Part shown: positions 50,977-62,051 of the stretch, piece after piece
How positions within the stretch are numbered: position 1 is the first letter of the stretch
How the letters are laid out: each line of letters opens with the position of its first letter
From: Kitagawia praeruptora
Taxonomy: Eukaryota > Streptophyta > Magnoliopsida > Apiales > Apiaceae
Direction of reading: 5' to 3'
Length of the DNA stretch: 64,000 nt
Assembly: GCA_037693485.1 (NCBI GenBank)
Contig: CM075346.1
Location: 102,964,501-103,028,500, forward strand
Translations under genes and position numbers: made by a program
The notes under the pieces: generated by a model
What the model was told of the DNA's origin: nothing
What the model saw: only the letters and a program-made list of their open reading frames with translations
Databases searched by the model: none

Positions 50977-53319
50977 TTAAAGCTTAGTGGTAGTGGCCAT
51001 GGGGGTTTTTGCAGAAGAGCAATCTTCTAAGTCAAACCTCTTTAAAAGTTCAAAAATATATTTTGTTTGACTTATAAAATTTCCCTCATTCACTTGTTTA
51101 ACTTGTAAACCGAGAAAATAAGTTAATTCACCCATCATACTCATTTCATATTTACTTTGCATAAGTTTAGCAAACCTTTTGCAAAGCTTCTCATCAGTAG
51201 ACCCAAATATTATATCATCTACATAAATTTGGACAAGTATCATAGAGCCATTGACAGATCTATAAAAGAGAGTTTTATCTATAGTACCTCTGGTGAAGTG
51301 ATTCTCAATGAGGAACTGTGAAAGAGTGTCATACCAGGCTCTAGGTGCTTGCTTCAGGCCATAGAGTGCTTTGAGCAAGTAATAAACATATTCTGGGAAG
51401 TCTGGATCTTCAAAACCAGGAGGTTGACTCACATACACCTCCTCTTCCAGAATACCATTTAGAAATGCACCCTTGACATCCATTTGATAGACCTTGAAAT
51501 TGGCATGTGCTGCATAGGCTAGGAAGATTCTGATTGCCTCTAACCTTGCTACTGGTGCAAAGGTTTCCTCAAAGTCAATCCCTTCTTCTTGACAGTAGCC
51601 TTTGGCAACTAGTCTAGCCTTGTTCCTTGTGACTATGCCATTTTCGTCCATCTTGTTCTTGAATACCCATTTAGTGTCGATCACAGACTTGCCCTTAGGC
51701 TTGGGTACAAGTGTCCAAACTTTATTTCTTTCAAACTGGTTTAGCTCCTCTTGTATAGCTAACACCCAGTCTGGATCTAGAAAAGTATCTTCAACCTTCT
51801 TAGGTTCCTCTTTAGAGAGAAAGCTACTATATAGACATTCTTCTCGAGTTGCTCTCCTTGTCTGAACTTTTGCATTGGAATCACCAATTATCAGCTCAAA
51901 AGGGTGATCCTTAGTCCATTTTCTTTGTGGTGGCAAGCTTGACCTTGATGAAGTTACTTCAATCTCTTGATGTTGATCATTTTGACTTGTTGTTGAGTGT
52001 TGACTGTGAGAAACTCCCCCTGAGTGTATGGACCTCGTATTGAGTGGAGTTCTAACAAAATTGTCGACTGATGTTTCTCTTTGATTCTCAACAGATGCTT
52101 CAACATGATCTTCAACAGATGGAGTGTGTTGCTCTTCTACAGATGGTCCATTCTGCACTTCTCTTGATGGTCCATGTCTGTTCTCCACACCCATTGTTAT
52201 TCTTTCTTCATCATCATCTTCACTTGCTTCACTACTCGTCTCATTCTCGAATGAGAGTGACTCATGAAAACCTTCATCTACAAGACCAAATATTTTCTTG
52301 TCGTCGAAGACAACATGTATGGATTCCATAACAATGTTGAGTCTTAGGTTGTAGATTCTGTAAGATTTTCTAGCAGAGTATCCAACAAATATAGCTTCAT
52401 CTACCTTTGAATCAAATTTTCCAAGGCTCTCGCCAAAATTATTCAATACGAAGCATTTGCATCCAAATACATATAGAAAGTTAATTGTTGGCTTCTTGCC
52501 TTTGAACAATTGGTAAGGTGTCATGCCTTTTGCTTGATTGATCAAAGATATGTTCTGAGTGTAGCATGCAGTATTAACAGCTTCAGCCCAGAAATATGTT
52601 GGCAGTTTTTTTTCTTCAAGCATAGTCCTTGCTACTTCAATGAGAGTTCTATTCTTTCTCTTCACCACACCATTCTGTTGAGGTGTTCTTGGTGCAGATA
52701 ATTCTTGAGTGATTCCTTCTTCTTCAAAGAACTTTCTTAGCACAGAGTTCTTGAACTCAGTTCCATTGTCGCTTCTAATCCTTCTCACTTTGAAGTGTGG
52801 ATTGTTGTTGATTGTCTTGATGTGTTTGATAATGATTTCACTTGCCTCATCTTTCGAATGAAGAAAGAAGGTCCAAGTGAACTTGGAGAAATCATCAACA
52901 ATCACAAGACAGTATTTCCTGTTGGCTATCGACAATACACTGACTGGTCCAAATAGATCCATGTGCAGAAGCTGCAAGGGTTGATCGATTGAAGACATTG
53001 ACTTGGATTTGAAAGAGGTCTTTCTTTGCTTTCCTTTCTGGCAAGCATCACAAAGTCCATCCTTGGAGAAATCCAATTTTGGGATGCCTATGACCAAATC
53101 CTTCTTGACCAATTCATTCATGGCTTTAAAATTCAAGTGTGATAGTCTCTTATGCCAAAGCCATCCTTTATTCATGCTTGCCTTGCTGAAAAGGCATGTA
53201 GCAGAGTTGGCACTCGTTGAGTTGAAGTCAGCAATGTACACATTTCCTTTTCTATTTCCTGTCATCACTACCTTGTCGTTTTTCTTGAAAACAACACAAG
53301 CTTCAGATGTGAACCACAC
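50977..53319 (-). CDS. Copia integrase and reverse transcriptase
   Basis: 780 codons. GAG-pre-integrase with WHKRLSHLNFKAMNELVKK (about 55), integrase core with HMDLFGPV (D, about 118), SDNGTEF (about 185) and TPQQNGVVKRKNRTLIEVAR (about 215; the catalytic Glu is replaced by Lys in VVKRKN, where copia elements have VVERKN). RT begins about 525 (WVFKNKMDENG), with MDVKGAFLNG and the catalytic YVDD (about 705). The Glu-to-Lys change would kill integration even without the stops. Confidence 0.9.
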   Translation of the reverse strand: MWFTSEACVVFKKNDKVVMTGNRKGNVYIADFNSTSANSATCLFSKASMNKGWLWHKRLSHLNFKAMNELVKKDLVIGIPKLDFSKDGLCDACQKGKQRKTSFKSKSMSSIDQPLQLLHMDLFGPVSVLSIANRKYCLVIVDDFSKFTWTFFLHSKDEASEIIIKHIKTINNNPHFKVRRIRSDNGTEFKNSVLRKFFEEEGITQELSAPRTPQQNGVVKRKNRTLIEVARTMLEEKKLPTYFWAEAVNTACYTQNISLINQAKGMTPYQLFKGKKPTINFLYVFGCKCFVLNNFGESLGKFDSKVDEAIFVGYSARKSYRIYNLRLNIVMESIHVVFDDKKIFGLVDEGFHESLSFENETSSEASEDDDEERITMGVENRHGPSREVQNGPSVEEQHTPSVEDHVEASVENQRETSVDNFVRTPLNTRSIHSGGVSHSQHSTTSQNDQHQEIEVTSSRSSLPPQRKWTKDHPFELIIGDSNAKVQTRRATREECLYSSFLSKEEPKKVEDTFLDPDWVLAIQEELNQFERNKVWTLVPKPKGKSVIDTKWVFKNKMDENGIVTRNKARLVAKGYCQEEGIDFEETFAPVARLEAIRIFLAYAAHANFKVYQMDVKGAFLNGILEEEVYVSQPPGFEDPDFPEYVYYLLKALYGLKQAPRAWYDTLSQFLIENHFTRGTIDKTLFYRSVNGSMILVQIYVDDIIFGSTDEKLCKRFAKLMQSKYEMSMMGELTYFLGLQVKQVNEGNFISQTKYIFELLKRFDLEDCSSAKTPMATTTKL

Positions 53320-53370
53320 ATTTTGATTCTTATCACACAGTTGACTGATGCTCAGCAGGTTGTGCTTGAG

Positions 53371-53574
53371 TCAATCAACCAGTGCTACTTCTTCAATGAC
53401 AACATTTCCTTGTGAAATCAAGCCATATCCTCTAGTATATCCCTTGCTGTTGTCTCCAAAGGTAATGCTAGGGCCAGCTCTCTCCTCAAACTTAGTGAGC
53501 AGGGTAGAATCTCCAATCATATGCCTAGAACAACCACTATCTAGGTACCAAAGATTCTGTCTGTCTCCCTGCAC
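53371..53574 (-). CDS. Copia protease fragment
   Basis: WYLDSGCSRHMIGD with the catalytic DSG, then NVVIEEVALVD. TGA at 53371-53373 replaces the codon before LKHNLLS, which continues in the same frame toward GAG-pre-integrase. Confidence 0.82.
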   Translation of the reverse strand: MQGDRQNLWYLDSGCSRHMIGDSTLLTKFEERAGPSITFGDNSKGYTRGYGLISQGNVVIEEVALVD

Positions 53575-55065
53575 ACATCAAAATCAAATCAAGTTGATTT
53601 TGGTACCCAAGTTTCCTTGGGTCCTGCCTTGTTTGCCTTTTCTTGTTTTTCAAACCCTTACCACCCATGGTTTCAGATTGAGTTAAATCAATCTTAACTC
53701 TTGGTGTAGGTCTCTGAAAAACAGGTTGTTCTACTTGCTCATATGCATTATGACTAGATGTGCAATTTGGCATAGTCTGTGCTAACATGTTATTCATCAT
53801 CCATGACAATTGTGACATGTTGTAAGCATCATGATATGGTTTATACATGAATGGCATGTTGACATAATGACTAAATGCATGAGCAGGCTGGACAGACATA
53901 TATGCATAACATTCATTGCAAGCACAGGTACTGACTTAGGCATATTAGGCACAGAAGCATTTTTAACAGATTTACAGTTGGCAGATAAATGATTAACACT
54001 ACCACAGTTCACACATCCCTTTCTGGGAGAATATTTATCAGGTGTATAGTTGTTGTGTTTGTTAATTCCTACCTTACCATTCCTATTCTTCTTATTAGCC
54101 TTAGCCTTAGGTTCAGTTTTCTCTAACTTATCCTTCAATTTCTTGGTGGATAGGTGGCCTGTGTTTTCTTGTTCAACTGACTTGGTTTTGCTACATTCTC
54201 CCAACACAAAGTTTTTGTTGACAGGACCATATTTCTTATGCAATTTAATCAAGGTTGCATTACTAACAGTTTTCAACTCCTTTGGACAATTACTATCCAA
54301 TGAGTCACTGTTTGATGCAACTTCCCCATCAACTTCCAACTTTTCTCTTGCTAATTTGCGGAAAGAATCAATTCCTTGCTTACTGCCAATTTCTTCAGTT
54401 TTAGCCTTTGATCCTTTCCACTTAGCAATTAAATCTTGTTCCTTTTTCAACTGTTCCTTTAAACAATCTTCTCTATCTAAAGCCTCAAGCAATTTATCTT
54501 TCATATCCTGGTAATCTCTCTTCATTGTTTCAAAATCAATTAACTGAGTCTCTAACAAAGTATTTCTGTCACCTATCTTAGCATTCAGCTTCTTAATCTT
54601 GCTATTCTCTTTGTTAAGTGATTTCAGAGTAACATGCATGTTGTACAATTCATTTGACATTTCATTAACAACATTATCACATTCATCTTTGGAAAGCTCA
54701 GTTAGATTTGTAGAGTATACCTGATTGCTTGATGAACTAGCTTCCTCATCATTTCCAAATGCCATGAGTGCAAGGTTGACAAATTCTTCCTCTGCATCTG
54801 AGCTTCCTTCAGCTGCCCAATCATCATCTTTTGATTCGAATGCTTTCTCCTTTTGCTTGAGAAGATCAAAGTATTTCTTCTTGTAGTCAGTAGATTCATA
54901 CTGCTTCTTTTCATTCTCAGCTTTGGATTTTCTGCATTCATTGGCAAAGTGGCCAGCAATTCCACAGCTATAGCATTTGATCTTTGACCTTTCAACCATG
55001 CCCTTGTTAGGTTGATAGCTTTTCTTGAATTGCCCGGCTCCTGCTGGATTCTTCTTGAATCTCAA
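53575..55065 (-). pseudogene. Copia gag C-terminal half (zinc knuckles and coiled coil)
   Basis: Mostly one 422-codon frame (55065-53797) plus an overlapping frame (53899-53537). First zinc knuckle CYSCGIAGHFANEC (about residue 35), a long charged coiled coil (110-225), and a second knuckle CVNCGSVNHLSANC (about 345). A frameshift near 53800-53900 separates it from protease. Confidence 0.82.
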
Positions 55066-55080
55066 CTTTGAGAATCTCTT

Positions 55081-55320
55081 TTACAGAAATGCCAGATATT
55101 CATCTAGATCTTCTGAATCATCTACACTCAGTGCATCAGGTTCCTCTGTCATTTTGCTCTTGCTTCTACTAGTTCCAGCTCCACCTTCACAAGTTCTTTT
55201 ACTTGGTGTGGCTTCCTCATTCTTCATCTTCTCTCCATCTTTGTTGGTTGGAATATTGGCCACCAAAGCTACATTTCCACCCTTCTTCTGGCTCTTCTCA
55301 ACTTCTTCATCTTGTTGCAA
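55081..55320 (-). pseudogene. Copia gag linker fragment
   Basis: 79 codons, hydrophilic, ending in DALSVDDSEDLDEYLAF. A stop at 55081-55083 cuts it off from the zinc-knuckle part; a break near 55320-55357 separates it from the gag core. Confidence 0.6.
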
Positions 55321-55356
55321 CTCGAGCTCATAGGTCTTTAGAATTCCATACAGTCT

Positions 55357-55839
55357 CTAAAGAGTATAGTCTTTGTAGTCTTGAGAGTTTCTTAATGAGA
55401 CTGTTACCGGCTTCCATTCTTTAGGTAAAGACCTTAGAAATTTTAGGTTGGAGTCTTTGGTTTCATACATTCTTCCATACAATTTTAACCCATTTAACAG
55501 TTTTTGAAACCTGCTAAATATATCAGTTAGGTTTTCACCTGAATTAAAGTGAAAGTGTTCATATTGTTGTATGAGGAGTTGTTTCTTATTCTCTCTGACT
55601 TGCTCAGTCCATTCACAGAGTGTTCGAATGGTGTCCCACACTTGCTTAGCAATAGTGCAGTTGATGACATTATCGAACATGTCTTGATCAATACCATTGA
55701 ATAAAATGTTCATGGTTTTCTTATCTTTCTGGACTTCCTCTCTGTCCCCGTCTATGAATTCTGCTGGCAGTTTGGGAATAGGCCTTCCAGCAACTCCAGT
55801 TCCAGCTAGGGGTGAACACAATCCGGCCAACTCGCTCAA
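55357..55839 (-). pseudogene. Copia gag N-terminal core (UBN2)
   Basis: The frame contains KQVWDTIRTLCEWTEQVREN and SRFQKLLNGLKLYGRMYETK, the UBN2 gag core, matching the plus-strand element's KEMWDHIEVLYEGTDEVKEN. The first ~90 residues of gag are missing because the sequence changes to unrelated repeat at about 55809. Confidence 0.8.
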
Positions 55840-55850
55840 CCCGACCCAAC
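55809..55850. repeat. Short piece of an interspersed GGGGTGAACA..CTCAACCCGACCC repeat
   Basis: I recognise the wording as a common plant interspersed repeat terminus (GGGGTGAACACAATCCGG). It lies between the truncated copia gag and the solo LTR-like element. Confidence 0.4.
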
Positions 55851-58800
55851 TGTGACAGCCCCAAATCCGGGGTCATGAATTTGGGCCATCATGAACCAAC
55901 TTCCACTCAAATTCAATATCTCTTGGGTTTTTTTTTTTTTTTTTAAATACTTATACAATTGACCCCACAGTAATATACACACACACACCAGTCATATGCT
56001 CAGAGAACAACATTCACCATAATAAGAGTTTAGAATTTAAAAAGTTAATACAACCCAGAATCATACTTCAGTACATTGTTGAGTGATGCTTCTACAAGAA
56101 GCATTTCAACAACCAAATTTATTAAAATCTTTCAAACTTACACACTTAATATACATAAGCTCACTAAACCCCTTGCGCTGGTCGTCTACCTCGGGGACTG
56201 ATGCTAACGAACTCTCAGTAGGTCGCCTTTCCCTTACCCTCTTGCGGGGCGTTCTGCGTAGTATTGGCATACCTAGCTGTATATAGATAAGTAGCAAGAG
56301 TGAGCTATAATAGCTCAGCAAGATAACATTGAAAGCTAGAATTTAAAATGTAACCAAGTATACATGTATATACATATGTAGGCAGTAACCAATTTATAAA
56401 CTTTAAGAAAGAATAAAACTTTTATTTAATAATACATCATCCACTTACTATTATAAGAAAGAAATCTAATGTAATACAGTATCAGTTTCTCTTCTTAAAT
56501 ATTATAACAATCAATATACCCTTTTGGTATAGTATTATAAAATAACATAAATACTTGAATAAATCCCTCACTATCATCTTCTCATTTCCCTCCTGTACAG
56601 TAATTTTATAAATTAATATAAAATCAGTTTCTCTTCATCTATATCAATAATTTCATCATTTCATATCATCTTTCTGTTTTCAGTTATAGAAATCTGAAAA
56701 CCATTTTCAATTCTCTTTCAAGTTTTGGGGATCTATACTGGCGCCAGATACGTAGGACGATGATCAGTCGCCTGACCGTATCCGCTCTCTGTTTACTACT
56801 AGTAGAAGGAATGAAGGCACCTGCTAACATCATCCCTGGAGGAAGGCACCTGCTAACATCCTCCTGGAGGAAGGCACCTGCTAACATCCTCCCTTGGCAT
56901 CTTCGTGCCGAATCATGAATACTAGACTATGTCGCACACAGCCCTGACATAGCCTCTTATGCAAGTTTGTTGCTAATCCCCCTTTTTATAAGATCATTAT
57001 TCAATTTATCAACACCATTTCACATTTCCATATGTCATTCACTTATCTCATTTCCATTCTCGCACATTACTTCTATAAAATATATGTATATAACATACAC
57101 TAAAAGAATGTTTATGATATAGCATTATAAATCATATAACCCTAGATAACAACTGATACCATTCTCTTTCATATTTCTTTTACCCTAGAGCATATTCGCT
57201 CCATTCATAATCATCTCTATATTCATATTTCAGAAAACATATTCATCTCTCTTTAACTTCCCACAATCAAGAAAATATATTCTTTGCAATATAGCAACAA
57301 AAGCATCACATATACATAAATATATTCCATGATATCATTATTATTCCGAAGATAAATAATTTTTAAAGTAGGGATAGAAGGATCTTGCCTCGATTTCTGT
57401 ATCCTGACAGTGGGGCTGGTTCCTCCTCCGGAATTTCTATAAACACAAAAGGACCGTCATTAGAACACTACATCTCTTACTCACTATCCTCTTGTATAAC
57501 AAAACCCTTTACACTTCTACATATGTTTAATGTGTTATTATTATCCCAAAGGTTCAAGAACTTAACCATTTATAAGCTCAATCGAAGTTTCAGGGGTTTT
57601 TACCATTTCCCCTAACAACCACACTCGACTGTAAAATTTCTTATAAATTTTAGAATTCGAATTTTAATGCAAGGTCAACTGGTATTAGTTCTTTGACCAC
57701 ACTACTACCATATCCCAAAATTTCGTGGCTTTTAAACATGTTAAAGTATGATAACTATAACCTCAAATTTGGTACAATTACGCTTTCTCGACTTTCGAAC
57801 GTCTTTCACTAAAACTGACTTTTCTCCTAAACCGTACGTCAGATTTTAACGCACCTTATATCAAAACGATCTATGAACTAAGCTCTATCATTTCATGGTC
57901 ACTAAGTGTGCTAGACAGTAAGGTACCGTACTGCATTGGTGTCCAAAAACAGGGCAGTTCGTAGTTCTAACGAAAATCGGACATTATAACTGCTGTAATT
58001 TCATACTTTCCAAAATTTCACCACTCCAAAACCCTCATTCCATACTCCTTTTAGACCCTACACCATGTGGGCTACCTCCCAACCATGGTTACAAGTTCAC
58101 AACAAACTTCCCATGTCCATTCCAACCATTTATATCACAAAATCATCATAACTTAACATTTATATTAACTAACCACTAACCATCTCAAAAATCATCATAA
58201 ATACAAAGGGGAAAGGATTGTTATACCTCTATGAAGCTTGAAGAACACTTAATAAGCTTTGGGTACTCCTTAAACACTCCTAATATAGCTTGAATCAACT
58301 AAATAAACCATTAAAACAAAGTTAATTCCAAGGTTTCACTATTCATCAAGCAACTTTGAGAATTTCTTTACCTTACTAAACAATGATGGATGGCTATGAA
58401 ACTTGGTGGGTGATCCTTCCTATCCTCCAAGAAGCTCCATGAATTATCCCTTGATTTGTTGTTAATGTTTGCTAGGGTTTTGTTTTTTTTTTTTTTTTTA
58501 TTTTTTTTGGAAAGTGCCGAATGGTTTAATGGAAATGGGGGAGAGAATTTTGTGTTTTGTTGTGTTGGTCTTGTCTTAATCTTGATCTTCTAGCTTACCT
58601 TGGAAGCTTAGTTAGATATTTTGTGGTTAAAACTATGTGAAAATACTAATCTACCCTTAACTAGTGTTAGTGGAATGTGATGTAATCTTAATGATCTCAT
58701 CTCTTGTTTTTCTAGATTTTCTAAGTGAAATGCTAAGTACATTGATAAATAATGTGGTATGTATCCTTGCTATATGACTAATCTTGGTTGCTTGGTTTCC

Positions 58801-59203
58801 ATATTCGTCTAATTGTGGTTCGTTTCGAATGTACCTCATTATCTCAGTGGTTTTGAAATAATTTAACAATCCAAATTCCATTGGTATTCTCTTAACTTAA
58901 AAATCCCCTGGCTCAATTCTAAATTCACTAATCCCTCAATATATAATCCTTATAATGTTTCCATGCTCCTTAGTGTCCAATAGAAGCTTATTCGAAATCG
59001 AAATCCTCAAAATTTCATGCTTCAGGAATTTCTGAAATCTAACGTCATTTCGAGTCACTTATTTCCATTGTACAACACTACTATGATTTCTGTTTATTCA
59101 TTTTATGTTTCCATTATAAAGTACCTATATACCATTTCTCTAAATCCTCGAAATTTACTATTCATAGGATCACTGTAGCATTGCCAAAGTTAGGGTTATT
59201 ACA
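55851..59203 (-). mobile_element. Solo LTR-like gypsy element (Tekay-like), inverted relative of 45025-48946
   Basis: TGTGACAGCCCCAAATCCGG at the left and GTTAGGGTTATTACA at the right are the complements of the ends of the 45-kb element; GAGCTATAATAGCTCAGCAAG (56302-56322) matches its internal TTGCTGAGC block. No coding region. Flanks CCAAC and ATAAG do not match, so there is no TSD. Confidence 0.7.
56812..56896. repeat. Three copies of a ~31-bp repeat
   Basis: GAAGGCACCTGCTAACATC followed by ATCCCTGGAG / CTCCTGGAG / CTCCCTTGG. Lies within the minus-strand solo LTR. Confidence 0.85.
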
Positions 59204-59451
59204 ATAAGGATACAGCCTCACTCCCTTAATCATTAACTTTGTGAGTCAAGTTTTTCATACACTCTAAGCTATATCTCTCTGAGAAAAACGAAGCTGAGAA
59301 TACTATTATTTGTATTCACAGATTGTAGCAACCTTTATCTAATAATACATTAGATTAAAGTGATATTGTGTCTTGTGTTGTTCTTTATTCGCACCTTCAC
59401 TCTTGCACACACCCCCCCTCTGTATTCTTTTACTGTATCCAATACTCAACA
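59204..59451 (+). mobile_element. 3' portion of the 5' LTR of the plus-strand SIRE-like element
   Basis: Ends TACTCAACA two bases before the PBS. The upstream part of the LTR is missing: the solo LTR-like element occupies its place. Confidence 0.75.
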
Positions 59452-59453
59452 AG

Positions 59454-59465
59454 TGGTATCAGAGC
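59454..59465 (+). promoter_or_regulatory. Primer binding site of the SIRE-like element
   Basis: TGGTATCAGAGC, exact initiator-tRNA-Met PBS. Confidence 0.92.
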
Positions 59466-59496
59466 GGGCTGTTTATTCAAAAACAGAAAAACGATC

Positions 59497-62001
59497 ATGA
59501 GTTCGAATACACCAAAGACTACAGGAACGGTGAAGGTCCCTAAGTTTGAGAAAGAAAACTTCAACCTCTGGAAGATAAAGATGATGTTGTTCATCAAAGC
59601 CTCTCATCCTTTGTATCCTGAGATTCTCAAGAATGGTCCTTTTGTTCCACAACAAGAGATACCAGAGAAGACTGTTGGAACCACAACTATCCCAAGATCT
59701 TATGAGGCCAAGGATCCATCATAATGGACAGAATCAGAAAGGGAGAAGGTTGCTCTTGACAGCCACCTCATGTTGCTTATCATTGATTCCATGAACATGT
59801 CAATGTTTGCAAACATTGCATCATGTACATCTGCCAAAGAAATGTGGGATCACATTGAGGTGTTGTATGAAGGAACTGATGAGGTTAAGGAAAACAAGAA
59901 ACTGATACTGGTCACACATTATGAAGCTTTCATGGCACAGCCCAAGGAAAGCATTACTGAGATGTTTGAAAGGTTTCACAAGCTAGTCACTGAGTTGCAG
60001 ATGAATGGCAAGGTTTACAGCACCAAGGAGTTAAATATGAAATTTCTGCTATCTTCACCAAATCATCTAGAGCAAAGAGTCATTTCTCTAAGGGAAAGAG
60101 ATTTGAACAAAGTCACCTATGATGTGCTCTATGGAGTCCTAAAGACTCATGAGCTTGAGTTGATTCAGAAAAGGGCTATCCAATCCAACCAAGGTAGAAT
60201 GATAAACACATCATGTGCCTTGATTGTCAACAAATCTATTCAAGACCTAGAAGCATCTACAAGCCAACTAAGGATAGAGGAGGTAGCAGATGATGAAGAA
60301 ACTGAAGCTGAGGTAAGTGAACCTGTTGAGGAAAAGGATGAAGAAGAAGAGTTTTACACTCTTGAAGAACTTGATGGGATGGAAAATACTTCATATGCTT
60401 TCATGGCCAGAAAATTTCCAAACATCAGATTTAAAAGAAATCAACCCTTCAAACCCAAAACTCAAAACCATTCAGTCAACAAGAACAAGGCACCTGTGAA
60501 ACCAAACAGAAATAAATTCAAAACCAGCTATGTGGATAGGTCATCTGTAAGGTGCTATAGATGCAATGACCTAGGGCATTTTGCCAGTGAATGCAAGAAG
60601 CCTAAAAAGAAGGATAGAGATTATCTTGAGCTCGAAGCTAAGTATGAGGCCCTTCTGAAAAAGCAGACACAAGGTAAGGCCTACATAGCTGAAGGGAAGT
60701 GTTGGGATGATTCTGACAGTGATGGAGAGGAACAAAGTTTCTGTAATTATGCCTTGATGTCCAACTCCAAGGATGACACATCTTCATCTGATTCTCAGGT
60801 ACCATCTCTCACTACTATAGATTTGTCTGTTTCTGAGTATAAATGCATGATTGAACAACTATCTGTTGAGATGTTTAATATTCATACTAGTATGACTGCT
60901 GCTAATGAGGAGATTGCTAAACTGTCTACTAGAAATGAAATGTTAACCAAAAAGAATGAGGAACTTGAGCTAACTGCTATGCAAGTAGAAAACCTTAAGA
61001 AAGAAGTGGAATATTTGCAGAACAAGGTTTTATGTGCTTGTCAAGTTGCAAAGGCTCTTAGGGATGAATTAGATGAAAATGAATTCAAACTGAAAACATT
61101 TAAGAAATCATCTGGTCTAGTGCAATCCTACTGTGAGAAAGTTCAAGCTAAACCCAAGGCTGCTATTGGACTTGACTATGACACTCTTAAACTGAGAAAA
61201 GGCCATGCTGTCATTGAAGATGACACAATTGTTCATGAGGAAGTGCCTCACATTTTGAAAAAGGCTGAAAATCCAATTTTTAAAGAATCAACATTTGAAA
61301 TTGATGAGGATGCTTTACTCATCAAGCAAATGTTGAATGATGAGGATGAGGCACAAGCCAGTGAACAACAAGCATCCTCCAAGAGTGAGAGTGTCAAGTC
61401 AAAAGCCAAGGAGCCAGTAGTTGATAGGCCAAGACCTAAGAAGTTTGTTAAGTTTGTTTCAGGTGGGAAGAGTGAATCAGAAAAGAAAGTGACTAAGAAG
61501 AAACAGAACAGAAATGGCAAGTTAGGGATTAACAAGGATAACAACTATGCTTATATGCCTAATGCCCCTAGGAAAACTTGTCAGAACTGTTTCAGTACCA
61601 ATCATTTAACCCATGCATGCAAGAAACCTGTTGGTAGTGTGTCCAAACCTTTCTATGATTGTTCTGTGCCTCTAAGACATAGAGATGCTCCATTTTGTGA
61701 TAAATTTGACTGTATGTCATGCAACATGAATGTGATGACTAGCTGTTTTAATTTGAGAAGGCAATTCATTAATGGTTGTATCAGTCACAATTCTCACACA
61801 CACTACACAAGGTCAAAGTCTTCAAGTCCTCCTAAAGCTAGGAAGGTACCTCTATCACCTAAGTCTGAAACTTCAGGTTCTAAGACTTCTAACAGTGACA
61901 AGAAGACTAACACTAAGAAAGTTGACAAGCATGTTGTTTATGATAAAACTGTCTCTAAGTCACATGGACCCAAACTTGTTTGGGTACCAAAGGAAAAGTA
62001 A
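59497..62001 (+). pseudogene. SIRE-like copia gag, one internal stop
   Basis: The ATG at 59497 follows the PBS by about 30 bases. One TAA (59722-59724) interrupts an otherwise continuous 835-codon frame. UBN2 core about residues 90-225, acidic linker (EEKDEEEEFYTLEEL), zinc knuckle CYRCNDLGHFASEC (about 352), coiled coil (about 440-540), second knuckle CQNCFSTNHLTHAC (about 695), basic C-terminus. Two knuckles and the long coiled coil are as in the minus-strand copy. Confidence 0.87.
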
Positions 62002-62051
62002 TACCTTTGTGTTTGTAGGGCAAAGAAAATGAAAAGAAGGTCATGTGAATT

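Larger units (their letters stand above)
50281..55839 (-). mobile_element. SIRE-like Ty1/copia element, degenerate (minus strand)
   Basis: gag, protease, integrase, RT and RNase H appear in copia order from 55839 down to 50281, broken by two isolated stops in pol (50977-50979, 53371-53373) and several breaks in gag. No complete LTR is visible on either side: the 5' end is cut by unrelated sequence at about 55809-55850. Homologous to the plus-strand element at 59204-64000. Lineage from the long gag with coiled coil and two zinc knuckles. Confidence 0.85.
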
